From positions 7,367 through 71,366 of the forward strand of contig JARKOV010000093.1 in the NCBI GenBank assembly GCA_029975965.1: DNA of 64,000 bases, in the 5' to 3' direction. The position numbers and the translations under genes are program-made. The first letter of the stretch is position 1, and each line of letters opens with the position of its first letter. The stretch comes from Anaerolinea sp. (lineage in GTDB: Bacteria > Chloroflexota > Anaerolineae > Anaerolineales > Anaerolineaceae). The notes under the pieces were generated by a model. That model saw only the letters and a program-made list of their open reading frames with translations, was not told the origin of the DNA and made no database searches. Of this stretch, positions 18,947 to 26,918 are shown one piece after another.

Positions 18947-20188
18947 TTACTTATGCGGGGCTCGTTGATTAGCCGACCTGCGGATGAAATAAAACACCCC
19001 CAGGCCAAAGAGAACTATCGCAAATAGGGTGATCACGATGGCGCTGGTGGAATTGATCACCACCGGCAGGTATGTCTCGCTCCACCATCCAGGGACGGGC
19101 GTGCGCGTCGGTGTGCGCGTGGGCGTGACGGTCGCCGTGCGGGTTGGTGTTCGAGTGAGCGTAGCTGCAGCCGGTTGGGTCGCGGTAGCGGTGGCCGTGC
19201 TGGTCGCGGTGGCTGTAACCGTGTTGGTCGCGGTGGCTGTAGCCGTCCGGGTGGCGGTGGAGGTGATCTGCGGCGCGCCAAACGGCTGATCCGCCGAGTA
19301 GAGCGGCCCGGCCGGGCTTCCACCGTAGCGGCAGGTCCCTGTGCTGGGTCCGCCTGCAGCGCCCGACGAGTCGGTCACATTCCCGGTGCAGGCGCCCGCC
19401 GGCCCCTCGTCAAAATGATACAGCGCCATCGTGTTGGCGTCGGTGGTAAAAGCCGCGCTCGGGCGGGTGAAATTAGTGGTGTAGCGGATCGAGTTCGAGA
19501 GGCGCAACTCGTCGAAAAAGCCCGAATAGGACGGAAATTCGTTGACGTTATAGTCGTGCTTCTCCGCACCGATGACCAGGTATGGATCGTTTGGATAGGA
19601 GGTCGAGCGCCCATCCCGATAGCTCACATCTCCCGTCGGGCCTGATCCGTCGGCATCCAGCGTGCCATCGACATAAATCCTCAATTGGCCGGAGGTCGAA
19701 TTGCGCGTGACGGCCACGTGATGCCAGTTCCCGTCGGCCACGTTCGCGCTGCCGCAAATGGTGTTGCCCGAGCCGCCCTGGCTGACGCCAAAGGCGACTC
19801 GCCCGCCGGAAATGGACACGCCAAAATCGCCATAATCTCCGGGTCCAAAAATGTCCCGGTCGAGCAGGATGTTGCCGGTGATCCAGCCGGCATCGGTGTT
19901 GCACGATGCACCCGGCGAATCGTTCTCAGCCAGCGAAGCCTTCATCCACCACTCGATGGTGAAACTCGTTACGCCAATATCTGCGGGAACCGGTGGATCG
20001 ACGCGGATTTCCACGCGGTCAATGCCGTTGACGCCATTACCGTAAAGCCTCAACGAGAAGTTCCCGCCCTGGGAATACACCGGTCGTGGTTGGCCGGCAA
20101 GCAGGCTCAATGCAACTGCAATCACTGCGATGAGGAGGAGCGCCGGACCTCCAAAACGCGTGAGGCCCGGCCCGGCTCGTCTTTTCAT
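18947..20188 (-). CDS. Membrane-anchored LamG-domain protein
   Basis: The 413-aa product has a signal peptide (LLLIAVIAVALSLLAGQ). A concanavalin A/LamG-like domain follows (residues about 40-270, with FTIEWWMKASLAEN, WHHVAVTRNSTSGQLRIYVDG and SGFFDELRLSN). Then come a Thr/Ala/Pro-rich stalk (about 290-365), the motif ETYLPVVIN, a transmembrane helix (IVITLFAIVLFGLGVFYFI) and a basic tail RRSANQRAPHK. Stalk, short motif, helix and basic tail together resemble a surface-anchoring signal. It is probably a glycan-binding protein on the outer face of the membrane. The stop is 3 bp from the next gene. Confidence 0.82.
   Translation of the reverse strand: MKRRAGPGLTRFGGPALLLIAVIAVALSLLAGQPRPVYSQGGNFSLRLYGNGVNGIDRVEIRVDPPVPADIGVTSFTIEWWMKASLAENDSPGASCNTDAGWITGNILLDRDIFGPGDYGDFGVSISGGRVAFGVSQGGSGNTICGSANVADGNWHHVAVTRNSTSGQLRIYVDGTLDADGSGPTGDVSYRDGRSTSYPNDPYLVIGAEKHDYNVNEFPSYSGFFDELRLSNSIRYTTNFTRPSAAFTTDANTMALYHFDEGPAGACTGNVTDSSGAAGGPSTGTCRYGGSPAGPLYSADQPFGAPQITSTATRTATATATNTVTATATSTATATATQPAAATLTRTPTRTATVTPTRTPTRTPVPGWWSETYLPVVINSTSAIVITLFAIVLFGLGVFYFIRRSANQRAPHK
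19100..19268 (-). repeat. Short tandem repeats coding a Thr/Ala stalk
   Basis: Degenerate 6-12 bp units related to GTCGCGGTGGCTGTA recur through this part of the LamG-protein gene and encode a (TAT/TPT)-type stalk. Such low-complexity linkers are common in secreted proteins of Anaerolineae and are prone to length variation. Confidence 0.75.
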
Positions 20189-21549
20189 TCTTTCGATCCG
20201 ATAGCGTCCGCGCGGCGCATGCGCTTATAGCGCGCGTTGTAGGTCTCTTGCGAGATGATCTCCACCTTGACCGGGATCTTGAAGGAGGCCAGCTTGTCAC
20301 GGCAGAAGGCGAACATTCGCTGCTTGAAAGCGCGCGGGTCTTCGGGGGTCTTCAAGTTGACCCGAGCGGTGACCATGAAACCGGTGATCGGGTTCTTTTC
20401 GCCGAACACCACGGCGTCGTCCACGTTCTCCATCTGGAGCAACACGCTCTCCACCTCGGCGGGATAGACCTTCTGCCCGCCCACGTTGATGATCTCAGAC
20501 TGGCGGCCCAAGATGCGCATGTACTCGCCGTCCACTTCGACCATGTCGCCGGTGATCATCCAGCCTTCCTCGTTGAACGGGCTGGGTGCGTTGAGGTAAC
20601 CCAGCATGGCTGAATCGGCCTTGATCCACAGGATTCCGTCCACCACCTTGGTCTGGAACTCGTCTCCGCCGATTTTCACCCACAGCGAGCGGTTATCTTT
20701 GGACTTAGAGCGCAAAATTCCCAGCTCCGACAACCCGTAGGTCTGCTGCAAGCGCACGTTGGGGAACACGTCGTTGATGCGCAGCAGGGTGCTCTCGGGC
20801 ATCACTTCCGTCCCGTAGGTGACCAGCTTCAGAGATGACATATCGTGCCGCTTGTAAGCTTCCGAGATGAGCAGCAGGTTGAGGAAGGTCGGCGAGGTGG
20901 GCAGCAATTCCACCTTGTAGTTGGCAATTGCCTGGCAGACCACATCCGGGTCGCGGCTGCGCACCGACACCACCGCCCCGCCGTTCGAGAGGGTGTAGAA
21001 CAGCGTGTTGAGCCCGCCGATGTGGTCGAGGAGCAGGAAGGTCAGGGTGCACATCTTGTTGCGCGGCACCTTGAACTTATCCAGCAGCTTGGCGAAGTTG
21101 TGCAGAGCCGCCTTGCTCTTGCCGGTGGAGCCGGACGAGAACAGCACCAGGCCCGGGTCGCCGCTTTCGCGCAACTTTAAGATCAACGGGTGGTCGGCGG
21201 TCACCGGGCGGCGCGTGATCGAATACTGATCCGCTTCGTCGAACGCGACGACCTCCTCAACCTGGGCGATCTCGAAGAATTCCTCGCGGTGTGCGGCTGC
21301 CGCCTGGGTAAAGGGCACCACGATCGTCCCACGGTTGATCAACGCCAGCAATGCTGCGATCGCATTCGGGCTGTAATCGCCGTCCAGGGCGACCACCTGA
21401 CCGTTTTTCAAGCCATAGCGGTCGAGGTTGCCCTCCCATTCCTGCACTGCATCCAAAAGATCGGCATAAGTGATCGGCTTCTCGCGCCAATACATCGCCG
21501 GGTCGTTCTTAAATTCCGCCATGCGGTCCAAAAGCCAGGTAATGATCAT
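20185..21549 (-). CDS. AMP-forming acyl-CoA/acyl-ACP ligase (ANL superfamily)
   Basis: A 454-aa adenylate-forming enzyme. It has the P-loop motif LFSSGSTGKSKAALHN, a long adenylation core, the hinge region GEYMRILGRQSEIINVGGQ, and a C-terminal domain ending YNARYKRMRR with the catalytic Lys region. It activates a carboxylic acid as acyl-AMP and passes it to CoA or, given the context, to the ACP at 22237. The ATG at 21549 has a GGAGGTG ribosome-binding site and forms an ATGA overlap with the SDR gene. The substrate acid is not predictable from sequence alone. Confidence 0.88.
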   Translation of the reverse strand: MIITWLLDRMAEFKNDPAMYWREKPITYADLLDAVQEWEGNLDRYGLKNGQVVALDGDYSPNAIAALLALINRGTIVVPFTQAAAAHREEFFEIAQVEEVVAFDEADQYSITRRPVTADHPLILKLRESGDPGLVLFSSGSTGKSKAALHNFAKLLDKFKVPRNKMCTLTFLLLDHIGGLNTLFYTLSNGGAVVSVRSRDPDVVCQAIANYKVELLPTSPTFLNLLLISEAYKRHDMSSLKLVTYGTEVMPESTLLRINDVFPNVRLQQTYGLSELGILRSKSKDNRSLWVKIGGDEFQTKVVDGILWIKADSAMLGYLNAPSPFNEEGWMITGDMVEVDGEYMRILGRQSEIINVGGQKVYPAEVESVLLQMENVDDAVVFGEKNPITGFMVTARVNLKTPEDPRAFKQRMFAFCRDKLASFKIPVKVEIISQETYNARYKRMRRADAIGSKE

Positions 21550-22247
21550 AATACACCTCCCAGGGTGAGTACTTGTCCGGTGATGAAGGAGCTTTCCTTC
21601 TTCACGAAGAAATCAACGACGTTGACCACGTCTTCAAAATTGCCCAACCGTTTGATCGCCTGATCTTCGACGATCCGGTCGATCTTTTCCTTCGGCACGT
21701 TGCGAATCAGGTCCGTCTCGATGGGCGTCGGGGAAATCACGTTGCAGGTGATCCCAAAAGCGGCCACCTCTTTGGCGAGGATTTGCGAGAAGGTCACCAC
21801 GGCGCTCTTCGACGCCGCGTATGCCGCCTCGCCTTCCAGGCGCATGTTGACCGCGATGGTGCCCAGGTTGACGATCCGGCCGTAGCGCCGGCGCTGCATC
21901 AGCTTGACCGCTTCGCGGCACATCAAGAAGGTGCCGAACAGATTGGTGTCGATGATGCGCTCCAGCGTGGAGAGCGGGGTCAGCAGGATGTGGTTCATCG
22001 AGGCGATCCCGGCGTTGTTGATCAGGATGTCCAGCCGCCCGTGGCGTTTCTGGATATCACGGAACATCGCCTTCACCGCCGCCTCGTCCGACACATCCAG
22101 GCAGTGATGCGTGTATCGCTCCAGCGACCAATCGGGCTCGCTGCGGCTGCAACCTTCGACCCAGGCGCCGGCTTGCACAAAATGCTCTGCCAGCGAGCGC
22201 CCGATGCCCGTGCGCGTGCCGGTGATCAAAACGACTTCAGCGTCCAA
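21546..22247 (-). CDS. Short-chain dehydrogenase/reductase (FabG-like)
   Basis: About 233 aa. It has the Rossmann motif LITGTRTGIGRSLAEHF, the NNAG motif LINNAGIASMN, a Ser-replacing segment NLGTIAVNMRLEG, and the catalytic YAASK. In most FabG-type enzymes the catalytic Ser is in the NxSS position; here it reads LGTIA, so that residue appears changed to Thr. The TTG at 22247 is preferred because AGGG lies 8 bp upstream and the overlap with the ACP gene is then only 11 bp; the longer frame starts with TTG at 22268. It likely reduces an acyl intermediate carried by the adjacent ACP. Confidence 0.82.
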   Translation of the reverse strand: MDAEVVLITGTRTGIGRSLAEHFVQAGAWVEGCSRSEPDWSLERYTHHCLDVSDEAAVKAMFRDIQKRHGRLDILINNAGIASMNHILLTPLSTLERIIDTNLFGTFLMCREAVKLMQRRRYGRIVNLGTIAVNMRLEGEAAYAASKSAVVTFSQILAKEVAAFGITCNVISPTPIETDLIRNVPKEKIDRIVEDQAIKRLGNFEDVVNVVDFFVKKESSFITGQVLTLGGVL

Positions 22248-22581
22248 CTGAGATGCCCTGCTCAGCAACCAGCTCGCAGATGTAATCGGCCAGCGACCCG
22301 ACCGAGCGGAAGGGGCTGCGCTTTTGCGACATGGCGCGCTCGTCCGCCAGGATCAAGGTGAGGTCCAACTCGTCCGCCAGGCGCTGCTCGACCTCGACGA
22401 TCAAGCTGACCAATCCGAGCGAATCCAGGATGGCGCCCTGGCCGATCAGGCGTGTTTCTTCGGTCAGTTGCGCCGCGTCCGTTTCTGCGCCGCTGTTCAT
22501 CATCTGAACATCTTGCGCGCTGGTGATGATCAAATCGACCACATTCTGGCGTTGGATGCCGGTATCAGGTATAGAGCTCAT
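22237..22581 (-). CDS. Acyl carrier protein
   Basis: A small protein of about 114 aa from the ATG at 22581, which has a strong GGAGTAATC ribosome-binding region; upstream in-frame codons belong to the leader. The phosphopantetheine attachment site is ILDSLGLVSLIVEVE with Ser54. The core four-helix carrier domain (residues about 10-95) is followed by a short tail. It stands at the head of a three-gene acyl module (ACP, SDR, ANL ligase) inside the glycan cluster, so it is more likely used to make a special acyl substituent than for bulk fatty acid synthesis. Confidence 0.85.
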   Translation of the reverse strand: MSSIPDTGIQRQNVVDLIITSAQDVQMMNSGAETDAAQLTEETRLIGQGAILDSLGLVSLIVEVEQRLADELDLTLILADERAMSQKRSPFRSVGSLADYICELVAEQGISVGR

Positions 22582-22634
22582 GATTACTCCTCGTTTGATA
22601 GAACCCGAATCTACGAATGAAATCATCCTCAATC

Positions 22635-24233
22635 TCAACCGAGATCGTTGGATTTATACAACAGGTAAGGACCAATGGTGACCACCAGGGTGTAATCCTT
22701 CTCAATGGCTTCGATGGAGTAGAAGTTCACCCAGGTAGAAAATGCGCCAATTAAGATATACTCCGGTTTTTCCTCCTTAATAAACTGATAATCCTCACCT
22801 GGCCTGGGTCCTTCCATCCAAATGCTCTGGATGGTCTGGTTCAGGTAGCGGTGGGGTGGAAAATGATAACGGTGGTCAGTCAGAAAACCCATCTCCGGTT
22901 CGTAGGTTTCGATCACCACGTCTTGCGCAACGTTTTGATCCAGATAGGCCGCCATTTGGAACGGCGCGTTTTGTTTCGGTACGACCACATCTCGCGCATT
23001 GAGAGCCAACGAGACCACGCCAAGGGCCGCCATCACCACCAGCACCGTAAAGCGCAGCATTTCCATGCTCGAAATGGCCTCGCTCCGGCGAATTGCCTTC
23101 CAGGCGTCCGCCAGGCGGGTGCGCAGATTCTCCGCCAGGTCGACAAACAGGCGCGCCAGAAACAAGCTGGATAAAGACAGGCCGATAAAAGCGTAGCGCA
23201 GCCAGCTAACCGATGCGAACACATACCAGACCAGGTTGACCACTGCCAGCGCCCAGATCACGCCCCATTTCAAGCTCTCGATTCGCCTGGGCAAGATGCG
23301 GCTGACGCCGTACACCAGGATCAGCCCGACCAGCCCAAAGTATCCGCGAATGCTGAGCAGCTCGTTGACGGCGCGCCGGATCAAATCCATCGAGAAGACA
23401 AACGCGGCGCTGCCCGAAGTCTCTGCCAGGAGCGCAAAATTGCCAAATTGCGCCTGCGGGTCGATGCCAAAGAGCAGGTAGAGCTGCCAGGCTCCGAACA
23501 GAAATCCGGTGACCAGGCCGGGGACGATGAACGCGCGGTGAGGCAGCAGGCGGTAATAGATCATGTTGGCGATCCAGGCCAGCACCAGCACCGGACCCAC
23601 AACCAGCAGGAACTGGCTCTTGGTCACCGTGCTCAAGCCGAACAGCAAGCCCGCCAGGAGATAACTCCGCCAGGCAGGTTTCTGCCAGCCATTCCACCAG
23701 GCCAGCAAGCCGCCCAAGAGAAACGCCAGCGCGGGGACTTCGCCCAACACCTGCCGGCCATATTCGATGATCAGCACCCCGCGGGAAGCGACCAGGAAGA
23801 ACACCGCCGCCCATGCCATCTGCTCCCCACCCAGTTGAACTGCCAGGCGGTAGAAGAGGTAAAGAGCCGCCAGCAGGTAGACCACCATGAACAGGCGCGC
23901 CTGGAGCAGACCGATTCCGAAGAGTTTGAACATGCCCGCGATGGGGAGCATCACCGTCGCGCCAACCCCATTGGTCGGACCGTAATAGCGGAACCCTTCG
24001 CTGCTGTAATCGGCATAAGCGCCGTACATCACCAGCGCCTTCGGCACATGCAGATGCGAGCCTTCATCAAACCAGGTCAGCGGGTAATCACCCAGGCGAT
24101 ACAGGGATAAAAAGAGCAACACCAGGCAGGCGGCTGCTACCAGCAATGCCCGCCCCAGTGAAACGTCTTTTCCGCCAATGCGCCGGATCATCGATTTAGT
24201 CCAATGGCCTGTTTTTTCAAGGAATGAAACCAT
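22635..24233 (-). CDS. GT-C family membrane glycosyltransferase
   Basis: A 532-aa protein with about 10-12 transmembrane segments. The first outside loop reads YPLTWFDEGSHLHVPKAL, with the Asp-Glu pair seen in GT39/GT83 (PMT/ArnT-like) enzymes, where it binds metal and the lipid-phosphate sugar donor. A C-terminal soluble portion (residues about 430-532) follows. It likely adds a sugar on the outer face of the membrane using a polyprenyl-phosphate donor, which could be supplied by the GtrB/DPM-like enzymes at 32246 and 36421. Confidence 0.82.
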   Translation of the reverse strand: MVSFLEKTGHWTKSMIRRIGGKDVSLGRALLVAAACLVLLFLSLYRLGDYPLTWFDEGSHLHVPKALVMYGAYADYSSEGFRYYGPTNGVGATVMLPIAGMFKLFGIGLLQARLFMVVYLLAALYLFYRLAVQLGGEQMAWAAVFFLVASRGVLIIEYGRQVLGEVPALAFLLGGLLAWWNGWQKPAWRSYLLAGLLFGLSTVTKSQFLLVVGPVLVLAWIANMIYYRLLPHRAFIVPGLVTGFLFGAWQLYLLFGIDPQAQFGNFALLAETSGSAAFVFSMDLIRRAVNELLSIRGYFGLVGLILVYGVSRILPRRIESLKWGVIWALAVVNLVWYVFASVSWLRYAFIGLSLSSLFLARLFVDLAENLRTRLADAWKAIRRSEAISSMEMLRFTVLVVMAALGVVSLALNARDVVVPKQNAPFQMAAYLDQNVAQDVVIETYEPEMGFLTDHRYHFPPHRYLNQTIQSIWMEGPRPGEDYQFIKEEKPEYILIGAFSTWVNFYSIEAIEKDYTLVVTIGPYLLYKSNDLG

Positions 24234-24276
24234 TCGCTGGCTGCCCCCTTCTCAACGGCGACACCCGCCGTGCAGG

Positions 24277-25293
24277 TTAAATCGCCGGCACCTGCGACTG
24301 CGCGAGATCGCCCGCTTTCGCGTAGAGCATGTGCTTCTGGGTGGCATCACAGATTTGCGTCGCCAGGCGCAAGGCCCGCAATCCATCCCGTGCGGTCACC
24401 ATCGGCGTTTTTCGCTCCTGGACGCAGTCGGTGAAGTGCTGCAATTCGGAAAAGAGTGGCTCGACAACCGGGACGACGATCCGTTCGAGGATGCTCTCCT
24501 GGCGGTATTTGACCCCGCGCTTATTCGAATTCAGATACTGCCCGATGGTTCGCCGGTGAACTTCCACAGTTTTGTGCAGCAGGTCCGTGTCGACGTAGGC
24601 TTCCCAGGCGGTCACCTCGATGGCGCGGACCTTGGCCTCGGTGACGCGAGACGCCGTCATCGAAACCATCGGGCCCGATTTGAAGGTCAGTTGCACGTTC
24701 ACGTGGTCCACCGCGTTGCCCAGCGCGGTGACCCCGTACGCGACCACGTCGGTCGGTTCGTCGCCCATCATCTCGAGAACCAGGTCGGTATCGTGGATCA
24801 TCAGATCCAGCACCACGTTGACGTCGGTATTGCTGCCGGCGTATGCGCTTAAGCGCCGGAAGTTGACCGCCAGCAGGGTCAGGTCTTCGAGCACGTTCTT
24901 CATCTCGACGTAGGCCGGATTGAAACGCTCGATATGGCCCACCTGCACCACCAACCCACTCTTGTCGGCTTCGTGGACCAGGTCTTCGGCCTGGGTCAAC
25001 GTTTCCGTGATCGGTTTTTCAACCAGCAGGTGAACCCCGTGCGAAAGGCACAGCTTCGACAGCTCGTAATGGCTGGGGGTTGGCGTCACCAGGCTGACCG
25101 CGTCAACCTTCTCCAGGAGCTCTTCCGCATTTGGGTAAAAAGGAACGTCCAGCCGTTGGGCTACCGCCTTCCCCACTTCCGGGTTGACATCCGAAACCCC
25201 AACCAACTGGGCGCGCCTGAGGGTCGAGTAAACCCGGCAGTGCTGCTGCCCCATTCGGCCCAATCCTATCACTCCCACCTTGACCGATTCCAT
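24277..25293 (-). CDS. Gfo/Idh/MocA-type NAD-dependent sugar dehydrogenase
   Basis: About 338 aa from the ATG at 25293, which has a GGAGGAG site 7 bp upstream; the longer frame lacks one. The N-terminal Rossmann domain begins KVGVIGLGRMGQQH. LLVEKPITET contains the catalytic Lys of the family, and VGHIERFNPA is a motif I associate with UDP-GlcNAc(A) 3-dehydrogenases (GnnA/WlbA/WbpB type). It would oxidise C3 of a UDP-N-acetylhexosamine so the aminotransferase at 33011 can install a 3-amino group. The partner genes lie 8-10 kb away in the same cluster. Whether the substrate carries a 6-carboxylate cannot be told. Confidence 0.8.
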   Translation of the reverse strand: MESVKVGVIGLGRMGQQHCRVYSTLRRAQLVGVSDVNPEVGKAVAQRLDVPFYPNAEELLEKVDAVSLVTPTPSHYELSKLCLSHGVHLLVEKPITETLTQAEDLVHEADKSGLVVQVGHIERFNPAYVEMKNVLEDLTLLAVNFRRLSAYAGSNTDVNVVLDLMIHDTDLVLEMMGDEPTDVVAYGVTALGNAVDHVNVQLTFKSGPMVSMTASRVTEAKVRAIEVTAWEAYVDTDLLHKTVEVHRRTIGQYLNSNKRGVKYRQESILERIVVPVVEPLFSELQHFTDCVQERKTPMVTARDGLRALRLATQICDATQKHMLYAKAGDLAQSQVPAI

Positions 25294-25391
25294 GTGTGCT
25301 CCTCCTGCATTATAACCGAACGAATAAGATAATTCATGTCCAAAAATAGGATCGCCCGCCAATCAGCACGGGGTCAAATTTAGCCGAGAGA

Positions 25392-26894
25392 CTAAAAAGC
25401 AGCTTCCTTCTTTGGCGTGTCGATGGCATCGATGTCCACCTTGGCAAGCGAGCCGGCCTGTTTGATCCAGCGGGCGGTCATGATATCCAGCGAGAGGATC
25501 AAGCCCATGAACAACCAGCTGTACACGGTGTAACTGAAGCCCATGATCGTCTGGGTGTAGGCGAACGGCAACAGCCAGTCGCCAAAGCCCATGATCACCA
25601 CACAGCCCGCCACGCCGCCCAATAACGCCACGATGAGCGCCTCGAGGAAATCGCGCCTGCCTTTGACGCGCTGGTAAACCACGTACCCGCGCCAGCCCAG
25701 GATAAAGAAAATCGCCAGGTAAAAAGCCGTGCCCACAACGCCTACTTGAGCCAGTATATCGATGTAATTGCTGTGGGTCGCCATGCCGCCGCTTGGGTAA
25801 TAGGTCATGTAATAAGCGGCATAACCAGCCGGACCCATCCCAAATAGGAGGTGTTGACTGGTGAACTTCCAATTGATCCGCCAGGCCATCAGGCGGGTTT
25901 CACCGCTGATTTCGCGCTCGTCCCCGAGCCAGGTGTCGATGAGGCTCGAATTGATGGTTACATAAAGCACGAGAACGGTGGCGGCTATGAGGAGGAGACG
26001 CTTCGAGCGGAAAAAGAGAATGACGGCCCCGGCGACCATCCCCGGCAACCAACCGGCGACCCAGGAGATATTGCGCACAAAACCGTAATATACCCATAAC
26101 AGCGCCAACAGAATGAGCAGCCCTCGCACCGGCAGGCTCCATTTGTTATTGTACAGGCTCATGGACACTGCCAGGCCGATGATCCACATGCTGGCCAGGC
26201 CCTCGGTGTTGGCAGGCAAAGGCAGCGAAAACAGGCGCGCAAAGATTCCGACAGCGCCTAACGCAATCATGATGTACACCAACCAGCGGATGAACTTCAT
26301 CTCTTGCAATACATTGGGGATGAAAATCAACAGCGCAGGCGAGACGATCATCACCAGCGCGGAGGCAACCTGCACGAAATAATAGGTCTGCCACACGTAG
26401 ACCACCGGGTCGCGAAACACTGCCCCCCATATCATGGAGATGATCACGACCACGATGAAGGCGATAACCGGTGCATTGATGGGAGATCGCTCGATTTTAA
26501 AGCGTTTTTCCACGATCAGCATCCGCAGCAGCCACAGGAAGATGAACAGCGCTGCCAGCGCCAGGCTCGCCACCAGGCGGCTACCGGTGCCGGTCGGTAA
26601 GCTGAATGGAATGAAGGCGGCTGAGAAGAGGATCAAAAGGGGCGCCAGGTGGAGCCGCCTCTGCATCGCAAGGACAAAAGCCACGCCAAAAGGCATCGCG
26701 GACAGAACCACCCCGTAAAGGACGCCTTCTTTCGTAGTCAGGAACGCCACTCCGACTGCCAGAACCGCCAGACTCAGGATCAGCCCAATTTTCCGCAGCA
26801 AGGAGCGGTGCGCGTCAAGTTTCAAGATCAGCATCGACCACAAGCCGATCTCGTCTATCAGGCGTTCCTTCCGCATTGGATTGTAGGGTCTCAT
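25392..26894 (-). CDS. O-antigen polymerase / ligase (Wzy/WaaL family)
   Basis: A 500-aa integral membrane protein with about 11-12 helices. It has a large periplasmic loop carrying the Wzy_C-type pattern GMGPAGYAAYYMTYYPSG followed by ATHSNYIDILAQVGVVG. The conserved H-S/N-x-Y-I-x-x-L-x-x-x-G arrangement is the signature of O-antigen ligases and polymerases. With the flippase at 6025 this supports a Wzx/Wzy-dependent assembly route. Polymerase and ligase activities cannot be separated from sequence. Confidence 0.85.
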   Translation of the reverse strand: MRPYNPMRKERLIDEIGLWSMLILKLDAHRSLLRKIGLILSLAVLAVGVAFLTTKEGVLYGVVLSAMPFGVAFVLAMQRRLHLAPLLILFSAAFIPFSLPTGTGSRLVASLALAALFIFLWLLRMLIVEKRFKIERSPINAPVIAFIVVVIISMIWGAVFRDPVVYVWQTYYFVQVASALVMIVSPALLIFIPNVLQEMKFIRWLVYIMIALGAVGIFARLFSLPLPANTEGLASMWIIGLAVSMSLYNNKWSLPVRGLLILLALLWVYYGFVRNISWVAGWLPGMVAGAVILFFRSKRLLLIAATVLVLYVTINSSLIDTWLGDEREISGETRLMAWRINWKFTSQHLLFGMGPAGYAAYYMTYYPSGGMATHSNYIDILAQVGVVGTAFYLAIFFILGWRGYVVYQRVKGRRDFLEALIVALLGGVAGCVVIMGFGDWLLPFAYTQTIMGFSYTVYSWLFMGLILSLDIMTARWIKQAGSLAKVDIDAIDTPKKEAAF

Positions 26895-26918
26895 CGAATC
26901 GTTATTTCCTGATCAATT

